A program made the position numbers and the translations under genes. The notes beneath the pieces are model-generated. The model had not been told where the DNA came from. It made no database searches and saw only the letters and a program-made list of their open reading frames with translations. Below, piece after piece: positions 33,847 through 42,180 of a stretch of 64,000 nucleotides of DNA. This DNA is from Collinsella sp. TF08-11AT (GTDB taxonomy: Bacteria > Actinomycetota > Coriobacteriia > Coriobacteriales > Coriobacteriaceae): NCBI RefSeq assembly GCF_003437035.1, contig NZ_QSRL01000001.1:186001-250000 (forward strand). Direction: 5' to 3'. The number at the start of each line of letters is the position of its first letter. Position 1 is the first letter of the stretch.

Positions 33847-36624
33847 TTACTTGCGACCGAATTTAATCTTGATCGCGCGCTTGAGCGCGTACTTGCCCAG
33901 GCTTGGGAGCTTTTGCTCGTATTTGACCATCGTGGAGCACTCGGGGCGGTCGCGATCCAGATGGATGGCGTCAAACGCGCACTTGGTGGTGCACAGGCCG
34001 CAGCCGATGCACTTGTTGGGGTCGACGATCGAGGCACCGCAGCCCAGGCAGCGAGCGGTCTCGGCGCGCACCTGCTCCTCGGTAAAGGTCTCGACGTACT
34101 CGCTAAAGGGCGCAGCCTTCTCGCGCTCGCGGTCGACACGTGCCACCTCGCGGCTCGCGTTGTCATAGCTCTCAATCACAACATCGTCGCGGTCAAGCGC
34201 GGTGTAGCGGCGCTGGTTGCGGCCGATGGTGAGCGTGGAGCCCGGCTGCACAAAGCGATGGATGGACACGGCGGCCTCGTGACCGGCGGCGATGGCGTCG
34301 ATAGCAAAGCTGGGACCGGTGTAGACGTCGCCGCCCACAAAGATGTCGGGCTCGGCGGTCTGGTACGTCTGCGGATCGGCAAGGGCACCCTGGCCGCGGC
34401 CGAGCTCCACCTTGGAGCCAGCCAGCAGGTCGCCCCACACAATGGACTGGCCAATCGACATGACGACACGGTCGGCATCGACACGGCGCAAGTCGTTCTC
34501 GTCATACTCGGGCGCAAAACGGCCCTCGTCATCGTAGACGCGCGTGCAGCGCTTGAAGGTGATACCGCACACACGACCGGCCTCGTCCAGGTGAATCTCC
34601 TTGGGGCCCCAGCCGCAGCTAATGTGCGCGCCGTCCTCGATGGCCTCGCGACGCTCCTCCTCGCTGGCAGGCATCTGGGCCTCGCTCTCCAGGCAGAACA
34701 TCTCAACGTGCTCGGAACCCAGACGGCAGGCGTTGCGCGCGACGTCGATGGCCACGTTGCCGCCGCCCACCACGATGGTGCGCCCGGGCAGCGCGTCGAT
34801 CTTGCCGCTGTTGACCTCGCGCAAAAAGTCGACGGCCACGGTCACGTCCTCGGCATCCTCGCCCGGAATACCGGCAAGGCGGCCACCCTGGCAGCCAATG
34901 GCCACGTAAAAGGCCTTAAAGCCCTGCGCGCGAAGCTCGTCGAGCGTCACGTCGCGACCGACTTCCACGCCATAGCGGAGCTCGGCACCCATCAGGCGAA
35001 TGACCTCGACCTCGGCCTCGATAACATCCTTCTGCAGCTTAAAGCTGGGAATGCCGTAGGTGAGCATGCCGCCCGGGCGCTCGTTTTTCTCGAACACGAC
35101 AGGCTTGTAGCCCTTCTCGGCCAGGTAGAAAGCGCAGGACAGGCCGGCCGGACCGGCACCGATGATGGCGATCTTCTGGTCGAAGCCGCCGGCACGCGTC
35201 GGGGTCACCACAGGCGGGACATAGCGAGTCGCGGCATCCAGATCGCGCTGGGCGATAAACTTCTTGACCTCGTCGATAGCCACGGCCTCGTCCACGCGAC
35301 CGCGGGTGCAGGCATCCTCGCAGCGGCGGTTGCACACACGGCCGCAGATAGCGGGCAGCGGGTTCTCGCGCTTGATGAGCGCGAGCGCCTCGTCATAGCG
35401 ACCCTGCGCCGCGAGCTTCAAATAGCCCTGAACGGCAACGTGCGCGGGGCAGGCCGTCTTGCAGGGAGCGGTGCCGGACTCATGCGTCTCGATGCGGTTG
35501 TCGTTGCGGTAGTTGGGCGACCACTTGGTGTGGTCCCACTTGGTGGCATCGGGCAGCTCCTGGCGCGGATACTCGGGCACCTGTCCGCCGGCCTTTTTGC
35601 TGCAGAGCTTCTGGCCGAGCTTGGCTGCACCAGCCGGGCACACCTCAACGCAGCGACCGCAGGCCACGCACTTGTCCTTCTCGACCTTGGCGACATAGGC
35701 CGAGCGCGACAGGTTGGGTGTGTTGAACAGCTGCGAGGTGCGCAGGGCGTAGCACACGTTGACGTTGCAGTTGCAGATGGCGAAGATTTTGTTCTCACCG
35801 TCGATGTTGGTGATCTGGTGCACAAAGCCGTTGTCCTCGGCCTGGCGCAGGATGTCGTAGACCTCCTCGCGCGTCACATAATGGCCGCGGTCGGTCTCGA
35901 CCACGTAGTCGGCCATATCGCCCACGGCGATGCACCAATCGGCCGGGTCGTCGGCGCAGCCCTCTCCCATCACGCGACGGCTCGCGCGGCAGCTGCAAGT
36001 GCTGGCGGCATACTTACCCTCGTATTTGTCGAGCCAATGCTCGATATGCTCGATCGGCACCGAGGTGCTCGCGGCATCGATGGCCTTCTCGACCGGAATG
36101 ACATGCATGCCGATGCCGGCACCGCCAGGCGGCACCATCGGCGTGGCCTTGGACAGCGGGCCTTTGGATGCCTGTTCAAAGAACTTGGCGTAGACCGGGT
36201 GTTCCTCGAGCTGGCTCACGCGCATGTTGAGGAACTCGGCAGAACCCGGCACCAGCATGGGCAGCACCCACTGCTTGGCGCGCTCGGGGTTCTCCCAGTT
36301 GTACTCGAGCAGACCCGTGTAGCTCATGTCGTCGAGAATCTTCTCGATATCGGCTTCGGGCATGCCGGTGAGCTTGACCATCTCGGGCAGCGTATAGGGA
36401 CGGCGCATCTTCATCTTGCAGAGCACTTCGGCCTGCTCGTCGGTTGCGGCCTCGGCAAACGACCAGTACTCGTAGCCCAGCAGCTCGTCGCGATGCAGCA
36501 GGCGGTTGGTGCAGTGCTCGCACAGCTTGACGATGGCCTCGCGCGGATGCTCCGGCAGCGGCGGCACGAACTCCGAACCGATGTCGGGCTCGGTGTAGCT
36601 AATTCCCGGTCCGTTGAGAATCAT
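33847..36624 (-). CDS. Multi-domain FeS/FAD/NAD(P) oxidoreductase (GltD-like)
   Basis: A 925-residue cytoplasmic enzyme with several redox parts. The first ~300 residues have a helical region (LPEMVKLTGMPEADIEKIL looks like a winged helix) and a Cys-rich stretch (CSCRASRRVMGEGC; ICNCNVNVCYA). Then come a 4Fe-4S motif CVACGRCVEVCP, a glutamate-synthase-small-subunit-like FeS entry (CKTACPAH, CGRVCNRRCEDAC), an FAD site IIGAGPAGLSCAFYLAEKG, an NAD(P) site VVGGGNVAIDVARNA, and a C-terminal ferredoxin pair (CLGCG, CIGCGLCTTKC). Start ATG 36624 has AAGGGA six bases away; the frame is open to 37302 but those codons overlap tetR. It faces tetR across twin palindromes, so it is probably TetR controlled. 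Substrate unknown. Confidence 0.82.
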   Translation of the reverse strand: MILNGPGISYTEPDIGSEFVPPLPEHPREAIVKLCEHCTNRLLHRDELLGYEYWSFAEAATDEQAEVLCKMKMRRPYTLPEMVKLTGMPEADIEKILDDMSYTGLLEYNWENPERAKQWVLPMLVPGSAEFLNMRVSQLEEHPVYAKFFEQASKGPLSKATPMVPPGGAGIGMHVIPVEKAIDAASTSVPIEHIEHWLDKYEGKYAASTCSCRASRRVMGEGCADDPADWCIAVGDMADYVVETDRGHYVTREEVYDILRQAEDNGFVHQITNIDGENKIFAICNCNVNVCYALRTSQLFNTPNLSRSAYVAKVEKDKCVACGRCVEVCPAGAAKLGQKLCSKKAGGQVPEYPRQELPDATKWDHTKWSPNYRNDNRIETHESGTAPCKTACPAHVAVQGYLKLAAQGRYDEALALIKRENPLPAICGRVCNRRCEDACTRGRVDEAVAIDEVKKFIAQRDLDAATRYVPPVVTPTRAGGFDQKIAIIGAGPAGLSCAFYLAEKGYKPVVFEKNERPGGMLTYGIPSFKLQKDVIEAEVEVIRLMGAELRYGVEVGRDVTLDELRAQGFKAFYVAIGCQGGRLAGIPGEDAEDVTVAVDFLREVNSGKIDALPGRTIVVGGGNVAIDVARNACRLGSEHVEMFCLESEAQMPASEEERREAIEDGAHISCGWGPKEIHLDEAGRVCGITFKRCTRVYDDEGRFAPEYDENDLRRVDADRVVMSIGQSIVWGDLLAGSKVELGRGQGALADPQTYQTAEPDIFVGGDVYTGPSFAIDAIAAGHEAAVSIHRFVQPGSTLTIGRNQRRYTALDRDDVVIESYDNASREVARVDREREKAAPFSEYVETFTEEQVRAETARCLGCGASIVDPNKCIGCGLCTTKCAFDAIHLDRDRPECSTMVKYEQKLPSLGKYALKRAIKIKFGRK

Positions 36625-36717
36625 GGTTGTCCCTTCTCTTGCCACAGCCCGGCGAGGCCGCGGCACCCCTCTTTTTTTGCAGGCCGGGCATGCCCCCATG
36701 CCGTTCACCCGCCATTG

Positions 36718-36755
36718 TTGACATTGTGTCAAAAATAGTATTGACGAACCGTCAA
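36718..36755. promoter_or_regulatory. Twin palindromic operators between oxidoreductase and tetR
   Basis: Two 15-bp dyads with the same plan: TTGACA-TTG-TGTCAA (36718-36732) and TTGACG-AAC-CGTCAA (36741-36755), centres 23 bases apart. A half-site like CGAACGGTCA follows at about 36776. They lie in the divergent promoter region and resemble operators of TetR-family repressors; TTGACA can also serve as -35 box. Confidence 0.8.
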
Positions 36756-36813
36756 CAATATTCAAGACTGTTAGGCGAACGGTCAGGCAAAAGAGGATGA
36801 AAGGCGGCAAAAC

Positions 36814-37476
36814 ATGGGCAACAACGCAGCAGATATCTCTGTGGTCGATGCCGTCCCCGCATCCGATAGCGCGGCAAAACGCCTGACGGGCGACGAGCGC
36901 CGTCGCGAGATCCTCGCCGCTGTGCGCGCCGTGAGCGCCGAGCTTGGTGTGTCCCATCTTTCGGTATCGGCCGTGACCAAGCGGGCTGGCTGCACGCGTT
37001 CGCTGTTCTACCACTACTTTGCCGATATGGATGCCGCCGTCACCGCCGTTATGGACGAGGCAATCGACGGCTTTATCGCCGAGCTCGAGCAGTGGAACGC
37101 CAGCCGCACGGTTGGCGACATCGAAGGCGCACTCGACACCGTTGCTCCGCTCTTTAAGCGCCTGGTCGTGAGCGGCCACGAGTTGCCGAGCACGCTCACC
37201 TCGAGCAGCGGCGCGCTCTACGGCGGCTTTTTGCACAACGTGGTCCAGCGTGTGGCGCAGTATATCTGCGATACCACCGTGGTGGATTTTGTCGCCCATC
37301 ATGAGCTACGCATCGACCATGTCTACGAGACGTTCTACACCCTCATTATGGGGTTGTTGATGTATATCCGCACGCACCCCGATGTGCCCGACGAGACGGT
37401 CAAGGAAATCATCGCCTCGACACTCCACATCGAGGGCTATACCGCCAAGTATCCGGAGCGCAAGCCCCAGAACTGA
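36814..37476 (+). CDS. TetR-family transcriptional regulator
   Basis: A 220-residue dimeric repressor type. Residues ~25-75 form the TetR helix-turn-helix (RREILAAVRAVSAELGVSHL, SVSAVTKRAGCTRSLFYHYF); the remaining helical domain would bind a ligand. The basic N-terminal ~22 residues are extra. It is divergent from the oxidoreductase gene with two palindromes between, and co-directional with a membrane protein gene 63 bases downstream, suggesting it controls both sides and itself. Confidence 0.92.
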   Translation: MGNNAADISVVDAVPASDSAAKRLTGDERRREILAAVRAVSAELGVSHLSVSAVTKRAGCTRSLFYHYFADMDAAVTAVMDEAIDGFIAELEQWNASRTVGDIEGALDTVAPLFKRLVVSGHELPSTLTSSSGALYGGFLHNVVQRVAQYICDTTVVDFVAHHELRIDHVYETFYTLIMGLLMYIRTHPDVPDETVKEIIASTLHIEGYTAKYPERKPQN

Positions 37477-37539
37477 CGACATTTGGCCAAACTGCCCGCG
37501 ATCAGAAGAGGGGCCGCGGGCGTGTGAAAGGAGAGCAGC

Positions 37540-38547
37540 ATGCTGTTCGATGTTTGGGGTAGCGATACCCTTATCCACTGGGCCGGCTGGGCCATGGTCT
37601 TTATTGGCCTGATCGTGCTCAACGAGATCGGCCGCCGCACCAAGCTGGGCGCGGCAATCATCTTTGGCGTGGCTCCGCTGGCCATGACCATCTACTGCGT
37701 CGCTATCGCCATCGGCGTTTCGCAGGGCGCCGAGTGGGCGCTCACCAACCCCACCCATGTGTACCAGAACAGCTGGTTCCACTACGCCAAGGTCTACGCG
37801 GCGTTGGCCGGTTGCTGGGGCTTCATCGCCATTAAGTATCAGTGGGGCAAGATCGGCAAGGCGCACTGGTTCCGCGCGTGGCCGTTTGTGATCGTCGCCA
37901 TCAACATCATGATCGCCGTCGTGTCCGACTTTGAGAGCGCCTATCACTTCTTTGTCCTGGGCCAGTCCACTTGGGTCACCTCCGAAGGTGCTACGCAGCT
38001 TGCCGGCTGGAACAACGTGTTCAACGGCATCGCCGGTATCATCAACATCTTCTGCATGACCGGTTGGTGGAGCGTCTACGCCTCCGAGGACAAGACCGAC
38101 ATGCTGTGGCCCGACATGACCTGGGTCTACATCATCGCCTACGATATCTGGAACTTCTGCTACACCTACAACTGCCTGCCCGCCCACTCCTGGTTCTGCG
38201 GCTTTGCGCTGCTGCTGGCGCCCACCGTCGCCGCCTTTATCTGGAACAAGGGCGGTTGGATCCAGAACCGCGCCTTTACGCTGGCCATTTGGTGCATGTT
38301 TGCCCAGGTGTTCCCGTACTTCCAGGAGGAGTCCATCTTTGTGACCCACTCCACGCTCGACCCCAGCGCCGCTACTGCGGTCTCGATCGCCGCACTGGTC
38401 GCCAACATCGCCGCGATCATCTACATCGCCTACCGCGCCAAGAAGCTCGGCCGCAATCCCTACAAGCAGGATGTCTTTGAGGGCACCAGCGATTGGGAGA
38501 AGGCTACCGCTCGCCGCGCCAAGGTGGATTACGCACACGCCGAGTAA
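37540..38547 (+). CDS. Polytopic membrane protein, possibly DUF5692 family
   Basis: A 335-residue protein with about nine hydrophobic segments, starting MLFDVWGSDTLIHWAGWAMV. Many Trp/Tyr/His residues and short loops are conserved-looking (NEIGRRTKLGAA, WWSVYASEDKTDMLWPDMTW). The family label is from memory and should be treated as tentative. It follows tetR and ends in a strong terminator. With the FeS oxidoreductase it may form a transport or electron-transfer unit; this is only context. Confidence 0.65.
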   Translation: MLFDVWGSDTLIHWAGWAMVFIGLIVLNEIGRRTKLGAAIIFGVAPLAMTIYCVAIAIGVSQGAEWALTNPTHVYQNSWFHYAKVYAALAGCWGFIAIKYQWGKIGKAHWFRAWPFVIVAINIMIAVVSDFESAYHFFVLGQSTWVTSEGATQLAGWNNVFNGIAGIINIFCMTGWWSVYASEDKTDMLWPDMTWVYIIAYDIWNFCYTYNCLPAHSWFCGFALLLAPTVAAFIWNKGGWIQNRAFTLAIWCMFAQVFPYFQEESIFVTHSTLDPSAATAVSIAALVANIAAIIYIAYRAKKLGRNPYKQDVFEGTSDWEKATARRAKVDYAHAE

Positions 38548-38615
38548 CGCGCTCGCTGCCGTCCGCATTTGGATGTAGGCGCGTCTCTTTGGCTCCGTAA
38601 TCTCGCGTTATGCGC

Positions 38616-38656
38616 AGCCCCCGGAAAGCAATTCGTTTGCTTTCCGGGGGCTTTTT
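38616..38656 (+). terminator. Intrinsic terminator
   Basis: AGCCCCCGGAAAGCA (38616-38630) pairs with TGCTTTCCGGGGGCT (38638-38652), then TTTTGC. Ends the tetR-membrane protein unit. Confidence 0.93.
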
Positions 38657-38789
38657 GCTGTCGCGCGTGCATTCATGCACATATTCACAATGTATCGCGC
38701 AGATAAAATCGAATTTCCGACTGCACGCCAGCTCTATGTGACCTTAATTTTGGGTACATTGTTGTCCCGATATTGAGCTTGGGGGATAT

Positions 38790-40277
38790 ATGGAAAATGA
38801 GACGAGGGGCCAAGAGGACGCGGCCCAAGATGCAGCGGCGTGCGCCGAGGCCTTGGAGAGCCTAGACCGGTTTTCGCTGGACGAAGTTGCGTTTGACGAG
38901 ACAATCGTCGACATGCAGGACGCGGCGGGCGATGGCATACCGGATACGGGCGACGACGTCGAGGATGCTCGCGATGAAGCCGATGTCGAAAAAGGCGATG
39001 ACGAGGGCAATGGCCAACCGGAACCCAACGCGGGAGATGAGACCTCCCTGCTTGGCGACTTGCCCGTCGACGAATCGCTCACCCGCGAGCTCCCCGGCTT
39101 GGGCTCTGCGCCAGTCGTCGACGAGACCATCGCCATGGGAGATATTCCCCTGCCGTCCGCTCCCTCGGCACACGAAGCCGAGGTTCGTCATCGTAAGATG
39201 TCGCCCAAGCGCCGCAATCTGATGGTCGCCGGTGTCGTGGCTGTCGCGCTCGTCGCCGGCGGCGCGGGCTATGCGGCTTGGAACGGATACCAGCAAGAGC
39301 AGGCCGCCGTAGTTGCCGCAAACGCCCATACCATGATGTCGGTGCAAATTGGCGTACATGCCGCGGGACTCGACTGCTCCACCGGCTCAAAGATCCCCGT
39401 GCAGGTGAGTGGCCAGGACTCCGACGGCTCTTCTGTGAGCGAAACGCTCTACGTTGACGAGCACGGCCGCGGCATCAAACTGCTGCCCGGCGATTACACG
39501 CTCTCCATCGCTGCCTCCCCCATCGCGGCCGACGGCACCATCTATACCGTCCCGACCACCAAGACGCAGGTCACCGTTAAGAGCGATGGACAGGATTTAA
39601 GTGCCCAGGCTGCCTTTAAACTCAAGGTGCCTTCGGCCGACACGGTAACCAACGACCAGATCGACGCCGCCGCCAAGTATGCCGAGGAAGGCGGCGCGAG
39701 CTCCGCCGCCACCGCCAAGGTGCTCCAGCAGGCGGCAACCGCGCGGCGCGACGCCGCCGTCAATGCCGTGAGCGCGCAAAAGGCACAGGCAGCCCGTGAT
39801 GCCGACGCCCGTCACAAGGCAACCGACCTCTACCAGCTCGATATCCCCGTCGAATGGTACGGCAAGGTCGAGACTTGGCAAAATGGCAGCACGCTATGCA
39901 TCTATCTTGCCGGCGACAGCGATACGCCGATTGTGACGCTCGTCGCGGTGCGCGAGGGCGAGAGCTTTACGCCCGATGAGGGCGATACGGTTTTGGGTGC
40001 GGCCAATCTAGGCAACGGTTATACCGTCTACGCCAGCGGCCCCGTCTATCCGTACGTGGTGCCCCAGACCATCAACGGGCGCACGCAGAACCCCGTGTCG
40101 ACCTATCCCATGGACACAGCCATTGAGCTTGTCGAGCTTACGACCGGCAACCGCTACACCTACAGCCAGATCAAGAGCGTGCTGGTCGGCAAAGACGGCA
40201 AGGCCGACGCTGCCACCAAGCTCGAATGCGACTACATCGCCCAGATTCTGCTGCCGAGCATCAAGGCCCAGGACTAG
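38790..40277 (+). CDS. Large single-span anchored protein, unknown
   Basis: A 495-residue protein: acidic, disordered cytoplasmic N-terminus (about 1-130, rich in Asp/Glu), basic stop RRHKMSPKRRN-like segment, one membrane span at about 143-164 and an outside C-terminal part with beta-rich segments, a helical Ala/Lys repeat region near 285-345 and a last domain (about 350-490). The arrangement resembles other actinobacterial proteins that link kinase signals to the outside, and the acidic tail has several Thr that FHA-kinase systems could use (DETIAMGDIP, DETIVDMQ). That link is inference. Start has GGGGGA just upstream. Not recognised. Confidence 0.7.
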   Translation: MENETRGQEDAAQDAAACAEALESLDRFSLDEVAFDETIVDMQDAAGDGIPDTGDDVEDARDEADVEKGDDEGNGQPEPNAGDETSLLGDLPVDESLTRELPGLGSAPVVDETIAMGDIPLPSAPSAHEAEVRHRKMSPKRRNLMVAGVVAVALVAGGAGYAAWNGYQQEQAAVVAANAHTMMSVQIGVHAAGLDCSTGSKIPVQVSGQDSDGSSVSETLYVDEHGRGIKLLPGDYTLSIAASPIAADGTIYTVPTTKTQVTVKSDGQDLSAQAAFKLKVPSADTVTNDQIDAAAKYAEEGGASSAATAKVLQQAATARRDAAVNAVSAQKAQAARDADARHKATDLYQLDIPVEWYGKVETWQNGSTLCIYLAGDSDTPIVTLVAVREGESFTPDEGDTVLGAANLGNGYTVYASGPVYPYVVPQTINGRTQNPVSTYPMDTAIELVELTTGNRYTYSQIKSVLVGKDGKADAATKLECDYIAQILLPSIKAQD

Positions 40278-40312
40278 CCGGGCGCATCATGGTACTCCCC
40301 AACCGTGATGAA

Positions 40313-40334
40313 GGGGCCAGGAGGTCCTGGCCCC
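40313..40334. terminator. Short GC palindrome between convergent genes
   Basis: GGGGCCAGGA-GG-TCCTGGCCCC forms a perfect 10-bp stem between the convergent genes ending at 40277 and 40351. No T-run follows, so it may act as a hairpin barrier rather than a classical terminator. Confidence 0.5.
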
Positions 40335-40350
40335 ACAGATCCGTAGATGA

Positions 40351-41703
40351 TTAGGCAAGGAGCCACTTCCATGCGGGCACAGCGTGTACCACACCGTGTT
40401 CACATGGAATATCGGCCTGTTCATCCATAGTAACGATTACCGACTCGCCAAGATCAAACTGGGCCATCGAGGCATCGAGGGCTGCAATTTCGCGTTCGCG
40501 CGTTTTCTCGCTTGCCATATCCACACTCACCTGAGTCAGGCTATAAGCCTGCATGAGAAGTGCATCCCCAGCCACAAAGTCAACCTCATGGCTTTTATTC
40601 TTCTCCTTGACCAGTAGGCGGCAGACCGAACCGACCCGCACCGCAGGAGTCCTTCTTCTGAGCGCATTGAACACCGCAGTCTCGAGCCTCTGGCCCTGGT
40701 CCAATGCCGATGCGGGAGAGAATGCTCCAAACATCGCAGGATCGACAGCGTAGACTTTAGACGCAGACCGCGTATTATTTGCAAGTGAACGCGTAAACTC
40801 CGGCACAGAAAACAGCAGGTAGGCGTCCTCGTAATACTCAAGTAAGTCGCTGAGCGAATTACGACTGACGGGTATCTGCCTGCTCTTGAACTCGTTGTAC
40901 ACCTTGTTCACCGACAGCTCTCGTCCCGAAGATGCCATACACCGCGTCAGAAACAGTGAGGCCAAACGAGGGCTCTTGACGTCGTAACGCTCCACAACGT
41001 CCATAGCGACCGTTCGCGACGCATATTCCTGTAGCAGCTGAATCGCGTCTGCGGGCGTCTGCTCAAGTGTCGCGATGAATCCCCCTCGCTCGAGATATCC
41101 GACCAGATGGTGTCGGAGCAACGCTGCAGCGCTTGAGGAGAAGGGCGCGTTCGACTCAGGAACGCTCCCCGTCTTATATCGGACGTATTCCGAAAAACTC
41201 AACGGAAAAAGCTCTCGCACAAGAGAACGGCCCCTGAACTCGCTCTTAAGTTCTGAGGACAGCATCTTAGAAGAAGATCCCGTCACGTAAACGGTCGCCT
41301 TCTCCGTATCGACCACGCGTCGCAGAAACGCACCCCATTCGGGTATTTCCTGGATCTCGTCAAAGAAAAGGTAGGCGCCCTCGCCTCGAGCAGCAGGATA
41401 TAGTGCATAGAATGTATCGAGCACGTCCGCTAGTAGCGATGGCTCATACGGACGCAAGCGCTCATCCTCAAAATTGAAATATAGCATCCGGTCAAGCTCG
41501 ACGCCTTGGCCCTGAAGCCGCCGCATCTCCTGATACAGGCGATACGTCTTTCCACAACGACGGGCGCCCACAATCACATATACGATGTTGTCGCGCTTTG
41601 GCTCCTGTGGGTTTCCCAGATCAAGGTCTCGCTCAAAGACCTGTGGAACCCCCTGCTGTTCAAAGTCCTTTATTTTCTGGGCGATCAAGTCGTTGAATGC
41701 CAT
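40351..41703 (-). CDS. AAA-type ATPase with DUF4143-like C-terminus
   Basis: A 450-residue protein of the stand-alone ATPase group common as an accessory gene. Walker A is GARRCGKT (about 44-51), Walker B YLFFDEIQEIPEW, sensor VTGSSSKML; the C-terminal half contains the winged-helix-like part (NKVYNEFKSRQIPVSRNSLS DLLEYYEDAYL) and a nuclease-like end (ARRTPAVRVGS... KSHEVDFVAGDALLMQAYSL). Such proteins are of unclear role, some proposed in defence or plasmid stability. The start (ATG 41703, GGAG) follows directly after a 60-bp palindrome containing a TATAAT box. Less G/C-rich than its neighbours, so probably acquired. Confidence 0.85.
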   Translation of the reverse strand: MAFNDLIAQKIKDFEQQGVPQVFERDLDLGNPQEPKRDNIVYVIVGARRCGKTYRLYQEMRRLQGQGVELDRMLYFNFEDERLRPYEPSLLADVLDTFYALYPAARGEGAYLFFDEIQEIPEWGAFLRRVVDTEKATVYVTGSSSKMLSSELKSEFRGRSLVRELFPLSFSEYVRYKTGSVPESNAPFSSSAAALLRHHLVGYLERGGFIATLEQTPADAIQLLQEYASRTVAMDVVERYDVKSPRLASLFLTRCMASSGRELSVNKVYNEFKSRQIPVSRNSLSDLLEYYEDAYLLFSVPEFTRSLANNTRSASKVYAVDPAMFGAFSPASALDQGQRLETAVFNALRRRTPAVRVGSVCRLLVKEKNKSHEVDFVAGDALLMQAYSLTQVSVDMASEKTREREIAALDASMAQFDLGESVIVTMDEQADIPCEHGVVHAVPAWKWLLA

Positions 41704-41711
41704 GATTCTCC

Positions 41712-41771
41712 AATCTTGCTCTCTAGCTAATCAAAATTATACCGATTCTTGATTAGCTAGAGAGCAAGATT
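41712..41771 (-). promoter_or_regulatory. Perfect 23-bp inverted repeat around the ATPase gene promoter
   Basis: Arms 41712-41734 and 41749-41771 (AATCTTGCTCTCTAGCTAAT... ) are exactly complementary around a 14-nt loop. On the minus strand the loop includes TATAAT, so transcription would start inside the proximal arm and the ribosome site GGAGA follows directly. It looks like an operator for self-control or a translation-blocking hairpin. Confidence 0.8.
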
Positions 41772-41861
41772 ACGTGCAACTTGATTAATAGAAAATCAAG
41801 TTTTGCTGTTACCGAGCATCAAGGTCCAAGACTAGCAGCCCGCGACACCCAAATTAGCTAC

Positions 41862-42047
41862 TTAACGCCAGGGGTCAGCTTCGAACATTGGCTCGCGCTC
41901 GGGGCGGCGATCGCTGTAGGGATCGTAGCCGTCGTCGTCCTCGTTCTCGGCGCGGATGTAGGGATCGCGCGGCTTGGGTGCCGGCTTAGGCGCAGGCTTG
42001 GGTGCGGCATCGGTCGCCGGCGCGCTTGTCTTGATCTCGTCTTTCAT
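41862..42047 (-). CDS. Small Pro/Lys-rich acidic hypothetical protein
   Basis: A 61-residue hydrophilic peptide with a (PKPA)n repeat at about 15-27 and a Tyr/Asp-rich end (DDDGYDPYSDRRPER). ATG 42047 is chosen: AAGGAG lies eight bases upstream, while the longer frame lacks a ribosome site. It is downstream of clpB beyond a terminator. Probably unstructured; unknown role. Confidence 0.55.
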   Translation of the reverse strand: MKDEIKTSAPATDAAPKPAPKPAPKPRDPYIRAENEDDDGYDPYSDRRPEREPMFEADPWR

Positions 42048-42100
42048 CTGCATATCTCCTTGCCATGTACTCATGCTCAACATCAACGATTGTCGCACGA

Positions 42101-42135
42101 AAAAGGGCGGCGGACCCAATTGGATCCGCCGCCCT
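42101..42135 (-). terminator. Terminator of clpB
   Basis: On the minus strand GGGCGGCGGAT-CCAATTGG-GTCCGCCGCCC is followed by TTTTTCG (42104-42101 and beyond). About 45 bases after the clpB stop. Confidence 0.9.
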
Positions 42136-42180
42136 TGGCATTTAGAGACGGCTGGCAGATTTTAAGGCATGGCCCAAAAT

